The notes beneath the pieces were generated by a model. It saw only the letters and a list, made by a program, of their open reading frames with translations, ran no database searches and was not told where the DNA came from. A program made the translations under genes and the position numbers. Shown one piece after another: positions 25,189-36,028 of a DNA stretch of 64,000 bases. Within the stretch, counting starts at the first letter, position 1, and each line of letters starts with the position of its first letter. The stretch spans positions 329,482-393,481 of the forward strand of contig JAJEBV010000008.1 in NCBI GenBank assembly GCA_022822365.1, given 5' to 3'. This DNA comes from Thermoanaerobaculia bacterium (GTDB taxonomy: Bacteria > Acidobacteriota > Thermoanaerobaculia > Multivoradales > Multivoraceae).

Positions 25189-27476
25189 GCCTTTCCTCCA
25201 TCGTGCGGCGCCCAGCCGACCGGAATCTCCTCGGCCTGCCGCAGGCCGCGGCCGTAGATCACCGGCCGTTCGCTGCGGCGCGGCCGGCGCAGGCGTTCGA
25301 CACGCACCCTGACGCCGCCTCGGGCGAAGGCGCCTACTCCCGCTACCTGGCGGTCCGCCGTCAGCAGCGCGTTCACATTGACGCCGCGGCCGCGCGCGTA
25401 GCGGCCGTAGTCCGCGTGGCCGCCGCCGACCGGCACCCCCAGGCAGCCCGGCCGCACCGTGGGAAGGACGATGGCCGGCAGGTCGATCTCGGCCGCGGTA
25501 CCCGTCAGCCGCACGATGTCGCCGGTGTGGATTCCGAGGCGGTCCGCGTCCTCGGTAGCGACTTCGGCCCACGATCCCCACATCACCGTCGACAACGGGT
25601 CGGGCAACTCCTGCAGCCAGGGACGGTTCGCCCCGCGGCCATCGCCGAGCTTCACGGACTCGAACGGGATCAGCGTGAAGGCCTCCACGCCCGCGGGAGC
25701 GGCCGGCGCCGCCATGGAGGCCGGATCGGGAAGGCCGGCAGGCGCGCCTTCCCCGTCGACCTGAGCCGGTCGAACGGGCGCGCGCCGCATCTCCGCCGTT
25801 CCGACCAGGCCGCCGGCGTCCGTCGTCCGCCGCACGAACTGACGCGCGTTCAGGGCGCCCGTAATCAGCGATGCCGGCAACGCCCCGGCACCCTCGGCAT
25901 CGGCTCTCGTCGCGGTGAAGGCATCGCTGAGCGAGGCCTCGACCGCCTCCTGGAAGCCTGGCCAGGGCAGCGCACTGCCGGCGGCCGCCGCGAGCGCCAG
26001 GGCCACGTCGCCCGGATGCCGCGCCTCACCCCGCGGGGCCACGGTCGGCGATGCGATGAGCAGCGCCGGAATGCCGCGCACCGGGTCCGGCTCCACGGCC
26101 TGGAAGCGTTCCAGGTCGGTCTGGATCGGAAGCACCAGATCGGCTTGAAGTGTCGTGTCGTCGAAGAACGCGGAGAGCGCGATCACGGTGGACGCACCCT
26201 TGAAGGCAGCCTCGAACCCCGGCATCCCGTGGAGCGGATCGGCCTCCGACACGACGAGCACGCTCGACTCGCCGGCGCCGTCCAGCCGGTCCGAGAGCGT
26301 CGCCGGCGGCACGGTCGCTTCGGCATCGCCGGCAACGCGGTCCTCGAAGCCGAAGTCGACCCCGGCGAAGACCCCGCCCTCACGGCCCACCGCGCCGAGC
26401 AGCCCGTTGAGCGCCAGCCCTGCGGCGCCCGCGGCGACGCCGTTCCCACCATCGAGCGCCGATCCGCCGACCATCACCAATGGCCGTTCGGCCCGGGACA
26501 GTTCGGCCGCGAGCCGCTCGATCCGGTTCGCGTCGATGCCGCAGCGTTCGGCCGTCGCGGCCAGATCGGGCGGCGCTTCGGGATAGAGCGTCTCGTAGGC
26601 CGCGCGTTCCGCCTCCCCGACCGTTCCCGACCCCAGCAGGAGACCGGCGACGCCGCGCGCGAGGAAACCCTCGCTCCCCGGACGTACCGGCAACCAGTCG
26701 TCCGCGTTCGCCGCGGTCAGCGAGTGACGCGCCTCGACCTGCACCAGCTTGCCGCGCCGGTCGGCGGTCAGCTTGGCCCAGGCGCCCGCGAAGTGGGCGG
26801 CGCTCCGCCAACCGTCGAGGAAGGGCGCACCGATGTTGAGCACGTAGTCAGACCGCGCGAGGTCATACGCCGGCCGGCAAGCCTCTCCAAGAGACAGGCG
26901 GGCCGCCTCACGCTCCACAACCAGGTCGGTGGATTGCCAGTGCACCGGCGCCGGCGCGCCGACCGCCACCGCGAACCGCCGCCACAGGCCAAGCAGCGGC
27001 CCCGACGGCGCACCGGACACAACGGTCGTCGCATCCGGCGCGGCCATGATCGCCGTCGCCGCGGACTCGAGCGCTTCCTCCCACGACACCGGCTCCAGTT
27101 CGCCCGAGGCGCCGCGCCGCATCGGTTCCGTCACCCGGTCCGGGTGATACAGCTCCTGCAGGGCCGAATGCCCCAGCGCGCAGACGCCGCCCGCGTTGAC
27201 AAAGCCCTCCGGCAACCCCTCGATCTTCTTGGCCAACCGGTCGACGGTCCGCACCTCGATCTCGCAGCCGGCGCCGCACTGCCCGCAGATCGAGCGCCGC
27301 CACACGGACGCGCTCGGCAGGGCCGTGCTCCGCCGCACCGGCGACTCGATCCACTCCTCGTCCCGGCGGCGGCAGCCCTGCAGCACCGCCACGCCGGCCG
27401 CCGCGTAGACCTTGAAGAAGTCCCGCCGGCCGATCGTGACCCGCGGCTCGCCGCGCTTGCCGTCGTTGCCGCTCAT
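25185..27476 (-). CDS. Molybdopterin-oxidoreductase-like large subunit of an ACIII-like complex (split ActB, B1)
   Basis: 763 aa. Twin-arginine signal GRRDFFKVYAAAG near 17-29 marks Tat export. An N-terminal CGQCGAGCEIEV...GGVCALG motif (about 64-95) would bind one [4Fe-4S] cluster. The long middle follows the molybdopterin oxidoreductase fold, with EEALESAA, GAPFLDGWRS and VLPIQTDLERFQAVEPDP. The C-terminal MopB-binding-like domain has GDIVRLTGTAAEIDLPAIV. ActB proteins of alternative complex III keep this fold without molybdenum; I cannot tell from sequence whether cofactor is bound here. Next genes overlap by 4 bp. Confidence 0.88.
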   Translation of the reverse strand: MSGNDGKRGEPRVTIGRRDFFKVYAAAGVAVLQGCRRRDEEWIESPVRRSTALPSASVWRRSICGQCGAGCEIEVRTVDRLAKKIEGLPEGFVNAGGVCALGHSALQELYHPDRVTEPMRRGASGELEPVSWEEALESAATAIMAAPDATTVVSGAPSGPLLGLWRRFAVAVGAPAPVHWQSTDLVVEREAARLSLGEACRPAYDLARSDYVLNIGAPFLDGWRSAAHFAGAWAKLTADRRGKLVQVEARHSLTAANADDWLPVRPGSEGFLARGVAGLLLGSGTVGEAERAAYETLYPEAPPDLAATAERCGIDANRIERLAAELSRAERPLVMVGGSALDGGNGVAAGAAGLALNGLLGAVGREGGVFAGVDFGFEDRVAGDAEATVPPATLSDRLDGAGESSVLVVSEADPLHGMPGFEAAFKGASTVIALSAFFDDTTLQADLVLPIQTDLERFQAVEPDPVRGIPALLIASPTVAPRGEARHPGDVALALAAAAGSALPWPGFQEAVEASLSDAFTATRADAEGAGALPASLITGALNARQFVRRTTDAGGLVGTAEMRRAPVRPAQVDGEGAPAGLPDPASMAAPAAPAGVEAFTLIPFESVKLGDGRGANRPWLQELPDPLSTVMWGSWAEVATEDADRLGIHTGDIVRLTGTAAEIDLPAIVLPTVRPGCLGVPVGGGHADYGRYARGRGVNVNALLTADRQVAGVGAFARGGVRVRVERLRRPRRSERPVIYGRGLRQAEEIPVGWAPHDGGKA

Positions 27477-27483
27477 CCAGTAC

Positions 27484-28065
27484 TCACCGGTGGCACGCCA
27501 GACAGTCGTCGCTGGCCTCGTTTTCGCGATGGCACTCGACGCACCAGCCCATGTCGGCCACGTTGCGCACCGGCTCGGCCACCGTCATTGAAGCCACGTC
27601 ACCGTGGCAGGTCAAACACTCGATGCCCGCCCGGGCATGGGCCCGATGGTTGAAGTGAACCATCGCCGAGTCCGGGATCACATTCACCTTCGCCCACCGG
27701 ATCGGCTCCCGGTTCTCGTTCGCGAGCATGACCTTCTGCACTTCGGGGTGGTCGGGTATCTCGCGCCGATGGCAGCCCGCACAGGCCTGCACCGACGGCA
27801 TCCCCGCGTGAACCCCCTCTTCCGCGCCCCGATGGCAACGAACGCACTCCAGCCCGGCCTCGATGTGAACCTGGTGGTCGTAAGCAATCGGCTGTTCAGG
27901 AGTAGGCAGGTTCTGCGTCGGGCCGCAAGCGACGAGCGCGAGTCCCAGAATCCAGATGCCGGCCAGAGGGCCGGCGCACCGACACCCGAAGCGACCGCCG
28001 TCCTCCCCATCACCGAGAGAGCGGGAGCGTCCGCTGGGAAGGCCCTCCGGCCGCGTCACAGCCAC
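27484..28065 (-). CDS. actA: Pentahaem cytochrome c lipoprotein (ActA-like)
   Basis: 193 aa from a GTG. A hydrophobic segment ends in a lipobox LVAC followed by GPTQ, so the mature protein is probably lipid-anchored. Five CxxCH haem-binding motifs are present: CVRCH, CAGCH, CLTCH, CVECH and CLACH, with extra His residues (HQVHIEAG, VHFNHRAHA) suited as distal ligands. The pattern matches the pentahaem ActA subunit and class III/c7-type cytochromes. It heads the respiratory gene run, 8 bp before the large subunit, and begins 12 bp after the GST gene. Confidence 0.87.
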   Translation of the reverse strand: MAVTRPEGLPSGRSRSLGDGEDGGRFGCRCAGPLAGIWILGLALVACGPTQNLPTPEQPIAYDHQVHIEAGLECVRCHRGAEEGVHAGMPSVQACAGCHRREIPDHPEVQKVMLANENREPIRWAKVNVIPDSAMVHFNHRAHARAGIECLTCHGDVASMTVAEPVRNVADMGWCVECHRENEASDDCLACHR

Positions 28066-28077
28066 CCCGGCCGCGCC

Positions 28078-28689
28078 TCAGACCTCTCGGATCCGCTGGT
28101 ACGAAGGGACTTCCTGCAGCCGAGTCCAGTAGCGCCGCACGTTCTCGCCGAAGTCGTCGATGCCGAGCGACTCCGCCAGCTTCAACCCGTAGCCAACGCA
28201 GATGTCGGCGATCGTGAAGCGGCCGCAGCACAGAAAGTCGCGGCCGTCCGAGGTCGCCGACTCGACGAGCCGCAGCCTGCCCAGGAACCACTTCCGGTAG
28301 TCCTCCGCGACCTGCGGCACCCGGCGCTCCTCCGGTTCCAGCCGCGTGTAGCGGAGGAACAGCGTCTGCGGGAACGTCAGCGTCGCGTCGCTGTAGAACA
28401 GCCAGTTCAGGTACGCGCCGTACTCCGGGTCGTCCACGTCGACGGCGAGCGGTGTCGGACCGTAGCGGTCGACCAGGTACTTCGCGATGCCCGAGGACTC
28501 CGTCATGTGGACGTCGCCGTCGATCATGTAGGGAACCGTGCCGAGGAGGTTGGTGCCAAGGTAGTCCTTCTTGAACACGCGCGGCGGGAAGGGCAGGACG
28601 TGCAGGTCGTAGTCGATGCCCATCTCCTCGAGCGTCCAGACCGCGCGCAGCGACCGGGCGCCCTGGCAGTGGTAGAGCTGAATCGTCAC
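28078..28689 (-). CDS. Glutathione S-transferase family protein
   Basis: 203 aa. Thioredoxin-fold N-terminal domain (IQLYHCQGARSLRAVWTLEEMGI, LGTVPYMIDGDVHMTESSGIAKYLVD) with the cis-Pro and the ES motif that binds the gamma-glutamyl group, followed by the all-helical C-terminal domain (FTIADICVGYGLKLAESLGI, the N-capping box). A serine (S13) is the likely active-site residue. The ATG overlaps the enoyl-CoA hydratase stop by 4 bp, suggesting a role in the same acyl-CoA catabolic operon. Confidence 0.92.
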   Translation of the reverse strand: MTIQLYHCQGARSLRAVWTLEEMGIDYDLHVLPFPPRVFKKDYLGTNLLGTVPYMIDGDVHMTESSGIAKYLVDRYGPTPLAVDVDDPEYGAYLNWLFYSDATLTFPQTLFLRYTRLEPEERRVPQVAEDYRKWFLGRLRLVESATSDGRDFLCCGRFTIADICVGYGLKLAESLGIDDFGENVRRYWTRLQEVPSYQRIREV

Positions 28690-29495
28690 GATGAACTACC
28701 CGACGGATCGACGGCCACGGCCCAGCTCGGCTTGCGCTTCTCGCGGAACGCCGCCATGCCCTCGGCCGCCTCCTCGCCCTGGAACATGCGACGGCTCCAG
28801 CCCTGGGTCAGCTCGAACCCCTCGGCGAGCGAGATGTCGGGAACCGCCCGCACCAGCTTCTTGCACTCGACGACCGCCGTCGGGCCGCCCAGGTTGATCG
28901 CGTCGATCTCCTCCTGGACCACCGACCACAGCTCGTCGCGCGGCACCGCCTTGTGGGCCAGGCCGTACTCGACCGCCTGGCGGCCGTCGAAGCGGTCGCC
29001 GGTCAGGAACAGCCTCATGCCGTGGTGCGGCCCGAGCTTGCGCAGGCAGACGACCGCGATGATCGCCGGGATCACGCCGATCCGCACTTCGCTGAAGCTG
29101 AACATCGCCTCCTCGGCGGTGATGACGAGGTCCGAGGCCGCGACCATGCCCAGGCCGCCGGCGAAGGCATGGCCGTTCACCGCGGCGATCACCGGCTTCT
29201 CACCCTCCCAGATCGCAGTCAGCAGATCAGGATAGGGCACGACCCGGTCCGACTCGCCCTCGCCGGGCTGGCGCTTGAGATCCGCCCCCGAGCAGAAGCC
29301 CTTGCCGGCGCCCGTGATCACGATCGACCGGACATTGTCGTCGGCCTGGGCAGCCGCCAGGTGGTCGTAGACCTCGGTTATCAGGCCCGGCGACAGCGCG
29401 TTGCGCCGCTCGGGACGGTTGAGCGTGATGAGGGCCGCGCCATTGCGGACCTCGTAGAGCGTGAATTCGGTCCCCGGCTGGTTCGGCATTCCCAT
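28686..29495 (-). CDS. Enoyl-CoA hydratase/isomerase family protein
   Basis: 269 aa. Crotonase fold with LITLNRPERRNALSPGL, the oxyanion-hole GKGFCSGADLKRQ near 66-78, and GHAFAGGLGMVAASDLVIT near 109-127 followed by FSFSEVRIGVIPA. The usual second catalytic glutamate position corresponds to the SEVRIG segment. It hydrates 2-enoyl-CoA; next to a methylcrotonyl-CoA-carboxylase-like pair, a methylglutaconyl-CoA hydratase role in leucine degradation is the natural inference. Overlaps the GST gene by 4 bp. Confidence 0.92.
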   Translation of the reverse strand: MGMPNQPGTEFTLYEVRNGAALITLNRPERRNALSPGLITEVYDHLAAAQADDNVRSIVITGAGKGFCSGADLKRQPGEGESDRVVPYPDLLTAIWEGEKPVIAAVNGHAFAGGLGMVAASDLVITAEEAMFSFSEVRIGVIPAIIAVVCLRKLGPHHGMRLFLTGDRFDGRQAVEYGLAHKAVPRDELWSVVQEEIDAINLGGPTAVVECKKLVRAVPDISLAEGFELTQGWSRRMFQGEEAAEGMAAFREKRKPSWAVAVDPSGSSS

Positions 29496-29519
29496 CCTCC
29501 TCCGGCAACCCTCGGGCTG

Positions 29520-31523
29520 CTACGCCGCGTCCTCGTCGATCACCACGAGCAGTTCGCCGTTCCCTACCTGCTCGCCCTCGCCGACGCGGAACTCGGAAAC
29601 GGTGCCCGGCTCCGGCGCGGTCACGCGGTGCTCCATCTTCATCGCTTCCAGGACCAGGAGGAGTTGACCCGACTCGACCCGATCCCCGACCGCGACGTGG
29701 GTCGAGATCACCTTGCCCGGCATCGGCGCGGTCAGGCCGCCGGCGACGGCTTCCAGCCCGGCGACCGGGAAGCGCGGCAGTTCCCGCAGTTCGACGTCGC
29801 CCTGCGGACCGTGCACGAGCCAGCGCTCGCCGTCGGCCGTCACGGTCGATCGGAACCTGCGGCCGTCGATCACGACTTCGACGCCGTCCGCCGTCCGCCG
29901 CCGGAGCTCGACCGTGTGCGAGCTCGCATCGTTCTCGCCCACCGACGCCCGCGCATCGAACCGGCCGTCGCGCTGGATGCGGTACTGGATCCGCAACGCA
30001 TCACCGTCCGGCGTCTCGAACTCGATCCGCTCGTACGGCATGACCGTGTTGCGCCAGCCGCTGGTGATCGTGGGATGAACACGAGCCGCCTGCCTGCGGT
30101 CGTGCTGCGCGGCCATCGCGACAGAGAGACCGGCGGCGACGACTTCGGCGGCACTCGGGGAACGCTGGCCCGGCGGATTGACCCGTTCGATGAAGTCCGT
30201 CGTCGTGTCGCCGGACAGAAACTCGGGCGAGCGCAACGTCGCGACCAGGAAGTCCCGGTTGGTGCGTATGCCCTGGACCCTCGTCGTCTCGAGCACCCGG
30301 GCCAGGCGGAGCGCCGCCTCGCGCCGGCTGGACGCGCCGACGATGACCTTGGCCAGCATCGGATCGAACTCGATGCCGACGTCGCTGCCGCTTTCTATGC
30401 CCGAGTCGAACCGCGCGTTCATGCCCGGGGCCGGTTGCCACCGCTCCACGCGGCCGGTCTGGGGCAGGAAATCGTTCGCCGGGTCCTCGGCGTAGAGCCG
30501 CGCCTCGATCGCGTGACCGCGGATCGCCAGGTCGTCCTGGCCGAAGCCGAGACGTTCCCCCTGGGCGATGCGCAGTTGCTCGCGGACCAGGTCGAGCCCC
30601 GTGATCTCCTCGGTCACCGGGTGCTCCACCTGCAGCCGGGTGTTCACTTCGAGGAACCAGAAGTCCGTCGGGGCGGAGCCGTCCGCCGGCTGCTCGACCA
30701 GGAACTCGACCGTCCCCGCCGAGGCGTAGCCGATCGCCTGGCCGGCGGCCACCGCCGCCTCGCCCATGCGAGCCCGCAGGTCCTCGCTCACGACGGGAGA
30801 CGGCGCCTCCTCGATGATCTTCTGGTGGCGACGCTGGATCGAGCACTCGCGTTCGAAGCAGTGGACCAGGTTGCCGTGCAGGTCGCCCAGGATCTGGATC
30901 TCGACGTGCCGCGACGACTCGAGCCAGCGCTCCAGGAACACGGTGCCGTCGCCGAACGCGGCCTCCGCCTCGCGGCGCGCACCCTCGACCGCGTCGGCCA
31001 GTTCGCTCTCCGACTCGACCACCCGCATGCCGCGGCCGCCGCCGCCTGCCGCCGCCTTGACCAGGGCCGGGAAGCCGACTTTCGCCGCTGCGGCCGCCAG
31101 GTCCGCGCCGTCGCCCAGTTCCACCGCGTCGAGGGTCGGCACCTTCGCCTCGCGCATCAACTCCTTGGCAGAGAGCTTGTCGCCCATCGCGGCGATCGCC
31201 TCGGGCGACGGGCCAACCCAAACCAGTCCGGCCTCGGCCACGGCTCGGGCAAAGTCCGCGTTCTCGGACAGGAAGCCGTAGCCGGGATGCACCGCGTCGG
31301 CGCCGGTGCGCGCCGCCGCGGCCAGCACCTTCTCGATGTCCAGGTACGTCTCGGCCGACGAGCGCCCGTCGAGCGCCACGCCAACGTCGGCCTCGGCCAC
31401 GAAGGGCGCATCGGCGTCGCCGTCGGCGTACACGGCGACCGTCGCGATCCCCATCTCGCGCGCCGAGCGGAAGATCCGCCGCGCGATCTCACCGCGGTTG
31501 GCGACCAGGAGCCTCGTGATCAT
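29520..31523 (-). CDS. Acyl-CoA carboxylase biotin carboxylase/BCCP subunit
   Basis: 667 aa. Biotin carboxylase N-domain (LLVANRGEIARRIFRSAREMGI), ATP-grasp domain with GGGGRGMRVV near 170 and EVNTRLQVEHPVTEEITGLDL near 285-305, biotin carboxylase C-domain, and a C-terminal biotinyl domain with EAMKMEH (K629). This single-chain alpha subunit is the MCC/PCC/GCC type. It is encoded 21 bp downstream of a matching carboxyltransferase gene, so together they form a biotin-dependent carboxylase. Partner features and neighbours favour 3-methylcrotonyl-CoA; propionyl- or geranyl-CoA remain possible. Confidence 0.94.
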   Translation of the reverse strand: MITRLLVANRGEIARRIFRSAREMGIATVAVYADGDADAPFVAEADVGVALDGRSSAETYLDIEKVLAAAARTGADAVHPGYGFLSENADFARAVAEAGLVWVGPSPEAIAAMGDKLSAKELMREAKVPTLDAVELGDGADLAAAAAKVGFPALVKAAAGGGGRGMRVVESESELADAVEGARREAEAAFGDGTVFLERWLESSRHVEIQILGDLHGNLVHCFERECSIQRRHQKIIEEAPSPVVSEDLRARMGEAAVAAGQAIGYASAGTVEFLVEQPADGSAPTDFWFLEVNTRLQVEHPVTEEITGLDLVREQLRIAQGERLGFGQDDLAIRGHAIEARLYAEDPANDFLPQTGRVERWQPAPGMNARFDSGIESGSDVGIEFDPMLAKVIVGASSRREAALRLARVLETTRVQGIRTNRDFLVATLRSPEFLSGDTTTDFIERVNPPGQRSPSAAEVVAAGLSVAMAAQHDRRQAARVHPTITSGWRNTVMPYERIEFETPDGDALRIQYRIQRDGRFDARASVGENDASSHTVELRRRTADGVEVVIDGRRFRSTVTADGERWLVHGPQGDVELRELPRFPVAGLEAVAGGLTAPMPGKVISTHVAVGDRVESGQLLLVLEAMKMEHRVTAPEPGTVSEFRVGEGEQVGNGELLVVIDEDAA

Positions 31524-31544
31524 GCCGCCCTCACCGCGCCGCCC

Positions 31545-33176
<1,632 letters not shown>

Positions 33177-33247
33177 GCGAAAACCGCTTCGCTAGTCGCG
33201 GAGCGGCGAAGGGAAGTCTCTGTTGCGAGCGGCGATCATGTCAGATC

Positions 33248-34849
33248 TCAGGCCGCGCTGTAGGCCCCCTTCCGCCACTCGTCCACGAGCACGAACTTCT
33301 GGATCTTCCCGGACGGCGTGAGCGGGAACTCATCGACCCGGTACCAGGCCTTAGGCGTCTTCTGCGGAGACAGGTTCTCGCGGCAGTAGGTGTGGAGTTC
33401 CGCGTCCGAGACCGGGTCGGCCGGGTCCGCGTCGCGGACGAAGGCGCCGACGATCTCCCCCCAGCGCTCGTCCGGCAGGCCGACCACGGCGACGTCCGCA
33501 ACCTGGGGATGCTCGAACAGCAGCTCCTCGATCTCGCGCGGGTAGATGTTCTCGCCGCCGCGGATGATCATGTCCCTCAGCCGGCCCGTGATCGTCGTGT
33601 AGCCGCGGTCGTCCATCGTCACCAGGTCGCCGGTGTGCAGCCAGCCGTCCTCGTCGATCGTCTCGGCCGTCCTGTCGGGCATCTCGAAGTACCCGAGCAT
33701 CACGAGATAGCCGCGGCAGCAGAGTTCGCCGGCCTCGCCAATCGGCACGATGGCGCCGGTCTCGGGGTCGATCACCTTCATCTCCGTCTGCGGCAGCACC
33801 GGACCGAGCGTGTTCGCCTTGTCCTCCTCGCTGTCGTCCGGCTTCATCAGAGTCACGCCCGGCGACGCCTCGGTCTGGCCGTAGATGATCGAGAACTGCA
33901 CCCCGAGCGTGCTCTCGATCCGGCGCACCAGGTCGGCCGGCACCGTCGCGCCGCCCGAGCAGACGGTGTGGACGGACGACAGGTCTCGGCTGGCGAAGTC
34001 GGGATGCTCCATCACGGCGATCAGCATCGTCGGCACGCCGAGCAGGTGCGTCGCGCGCAGCTCTTCGATCAGCGCCAGCATGAGCCCCGGCTCGAACATG
34101 ACCAGGTTGACCAGGGTCGCCTGGTGCTGGCAGGGACCGAGGACGCCCAGCACGCAACCGCCCGTGTGGAACAGGGGCATCGGGTTGACGTAGGCGTCGC
34201 CGGGAGTGACACCCAGCCGCTCGGCGACGAAACGGGCGTTGTTCGTGATCCCTCGGTGGTGGAGGTAGGCGCCCTTGGGAAAACCCGTCGTGCCCGAGGT
34301 GTACTGGATCTGCACCGGGTCGTCCGGGCTCACTTCGGGAAGCTCGACGTCGTCCGGCGCCGAGGCCACGAACTCCTCGAACTCGTCGAACGGGATGATC
34401 TCCCTGAGTTCCGTCAGGCCGTCCGCCACCTGCTTCAGCGACTCCTCCATCGGGTTGCCGCGGAACGAGCGCAGGTAGAAGATGCCGGACGACCGGGACT
34501 GCCGCAGCACGTACTCGAGCTCCTTCGGCTGGTACGCCGGGTTGACCGTCACCAGGACCACGCCGGCCAGGCCCGCGCCGTACTCGAGCAGCACCCACTC
34601 CGGGATGTTCGGCGCCCAGACCGCGACCCGCTCGCCCTTCTCGAAGCGCGCCGCCAGCGCCCGCGCCACCCGCTCCGCGTCGGCCAGAAGTTCGGCGTAG
34701 GTCCAGGTTCGTCTCTCGCCGGGAACGCCCTCGATCAGCGCCACTGTGTCCGAGGCCTCGGCCGCGGCGTCGCGAAGGATGCCGCCGACCGTCGTCTCGA
34801 GGACGGGTGAACTCGTGTCGGCGGGAACGTGGCTCTCGGTCAGCGGCAT
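33248..34849 (-). CDS. AMP-dependent acyl-CoA synthetase
   Basis: 533 aa from the ATG at 34849, which has GAGGAGA 7 nt upstream (a GTG 27 bp earlier is less likely). ANL superfamily motifs: YTSGTTGFPKG near 180, IIYGQTEASPGVT near 305, WLHTGDLVTMD near 405, RGGENIYPREIEE near 430 and the catalytic lysine in LTPSGKIQKF near the end. It activates a carboxylic acid to acyl-CoA. As the first gene of the run leading to carboxylase and hydratase genes it may supply branched or medium-chain acyl-CoA. Confidence 0.94.
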   Translation of the reverse strand: MPLTESHVPADTSSPVLETTVGGILRDAAAEASDTVALIEGVPGERRTWTYAELLADAERVARALAARFEKGERVAVWAPNIPEWVLLEYGAGLAGVVLVTVNPAYQPKELEYVLRQSRSSGIFYLRSFRGNPMEESLKQVADGLTELREIIPFDEFEEFVASAPDDVELPEVSPDDPVQIQYTSGTTGFPKGAYLHHRGITNNARFVAERLGVTPGDAYVNPMPLFHTGGCVLGVLGPCQHQATLVNLVMFEPGLMLALIEELRATHLLGVPTMLIAVMEHPDFASRDLSSVHTVCSGGATVPADLVRRIESTLGVQFSIIYGQTEASPGVTLMKPDDSEEDKANTLGPVLPQTEMKVIDPETGAIVPIGEAGELCCRGYLVMLGYFEMPDRTAETIDEDGWLHTGDLVTMDDRGYTTITGRLRDMIIRGGENIYPREIEELLFEHPQVADVAVVGLPDERWGEIVGAFVRDADPADPVSDAELHTYCRENLSPQKTPKAWYRVDEFPLTPSGKIQKFVLVDEWRKGAYSAA

Positions 34850-34894
34850 CGTTGGTTCTCCTCTCGTTCCGGACACGGAATCGTAGCCGCTTGC

Positions 34895-34909
34895 TACCCT
34901 CCGCGCCCA
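34895..34909 (+). promoter_or_regulatory. Leaderless-type -10 element before the MBL hydrolase gene
   Basis: TACCCT (34895-34900) fits a TANNNT -10 box and is only 8 nt before the ATG at 34909; no Shine-Dalgarno sequence is present. Transcription would start at or next to the A of the start codon. Confidence 0.45.
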
Positions 34910-35901
34910 TGACCAACCAAGTCACCGAGAAAGTCCTCGATTCGCTCTACCGGGTCGTCGTGCCGTTGCCGAGAAACCCGCTCAAGGAAGTGAACTGCTA
35001 CGTCCTCGCCGAGGACGACCGCTTCCTCGTCATCGACACGGGCATGAACCGCCCCGAGTGCCGGGAGGTCCTCACCGCGGGCCTCGACGAGATCGGCGTG
35101 GACCTCGGGAAGACGGACTTCCTGGCGACGCACCTCCACGCGGATCACCACGGCCTGATCCCGGACCTGCTGCGGCCCGGCCGTACGGCATCGATGGGCG
35201 CCATCGACGCGGCGGCAATGGGCCGGGCCCACGGCGGCTGGTCCGAGGACAGCCCGATGGGCGTGTACCTCCGGCGCAGCGGCTTCCCGCCCGAGGAACT
35301 CGCGGAGTCCTTCAAACGCCATCCCGGGGCCCGCTTCAGCGGCAGCCGCCACATCGACTACGCGCCCTTGGACGAAGGCGACGTGATCGACATCGCCGGC
35401 TACCGGCTGGAGGTCATCGACACGCCGGGACATACCTTCGGCCACATCTCCCTGTACGACCGGGCGAAGCGCCTGTTCATCGCCGGCGACCACATCCTGG
35501 GCGACATCACGCCCAACATCCAGGCCTGGGCGGACGACCACGATCCGTTGGGCCTCTACCTGGACAGCATCGCCAAGGTCGAGGCGCTCGACGTAGACCT
35601 CTGCCTGCCCGGCCACCGGAGTCTCATCCACGACTTCAAGGGCCGCTGCCGGGAACTCCGTGAACACCACGAGGTCCGCGGCCAGGAAGTCGTCGACATC
35701 CTGCGCGCGAACGGCGGCCGCAACGCCTACGAAACCGCCAGCGAAATGACCTGGGACATCCGGGCCAAGTCCTGGGAGGACTTCCCAATCATGCAGCGCT
35801 GGTTCGCGACCGGCGAGGCGATCGCGCATCTGCGGTGGCTCGAGGACCTGGGCGAGCTGCAGCGGGAGGATGCCGGGGAGCGGATTCTGTACAGCGCCTG
35901 A
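34909..35901 (+). CDS. Metallo-beta-lactamase-fold hydrolase
   Basis: 330 aa. Metal-binding motif THLHADHHG near residue 79, DTPGHTFGH near 174, GDHILGD near 194 and the late LPGH near 235 make a complete two-metal site. A C-terminal helical extension of about 85 residues (HHEVRGQEVVDIL, AKSWEDFPIMQRWFA, GEAIAHLRWLEDLGEL) resembles the dimerising wHTH-like tail of LACTB2/Atu-type thioesterase-like MBL proteins. Divergent from the acyl-CoA synthetase gene, 59 bp away. A hydrolase acting on thioester or lactone intermediates is plausible. Confidence 0.9.
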   Translation: MTNQVTEKVLDSLYRVVVPLPRNPLKEVNCYVLAEDDRFLVIDTGMNRPECREVLTAGLDEIGVDLGKTDFLATHLHADHHGLIPDLLRPGRTASMGAIDAAAMGRAHGGWSEDSPMGVYLRRSGFPPEELAESFKRHPGARFSGSRHIDYAPLDEGDVIDIAGYRLEVIDTPGHTFGHISLYDRAKRLFIAGDHILGDITPNIQAWADDHDPLGLYLDSIAKVEALDVDLCLPGHRSLIHDFKGRCRELREHHEVRGQEVVDILRANGGRNAYETASEMTWDIRAKSWEDFPIMQRWFATGEAIAHLRWLEDLGELQREDAGERILYSA

Positions 35902-36028
35902 GAGACCGGGGAGATGGTGCGGCCCTGATCCGCGACTACGGCGCGGAAGAGAGCCGCGATGGCCCCCTTCTCGTGACGGTCAGCAGGCGGAGTTCGGCAC
36001 GTTCGTCAGAAACAACTGGAGGACCTGA

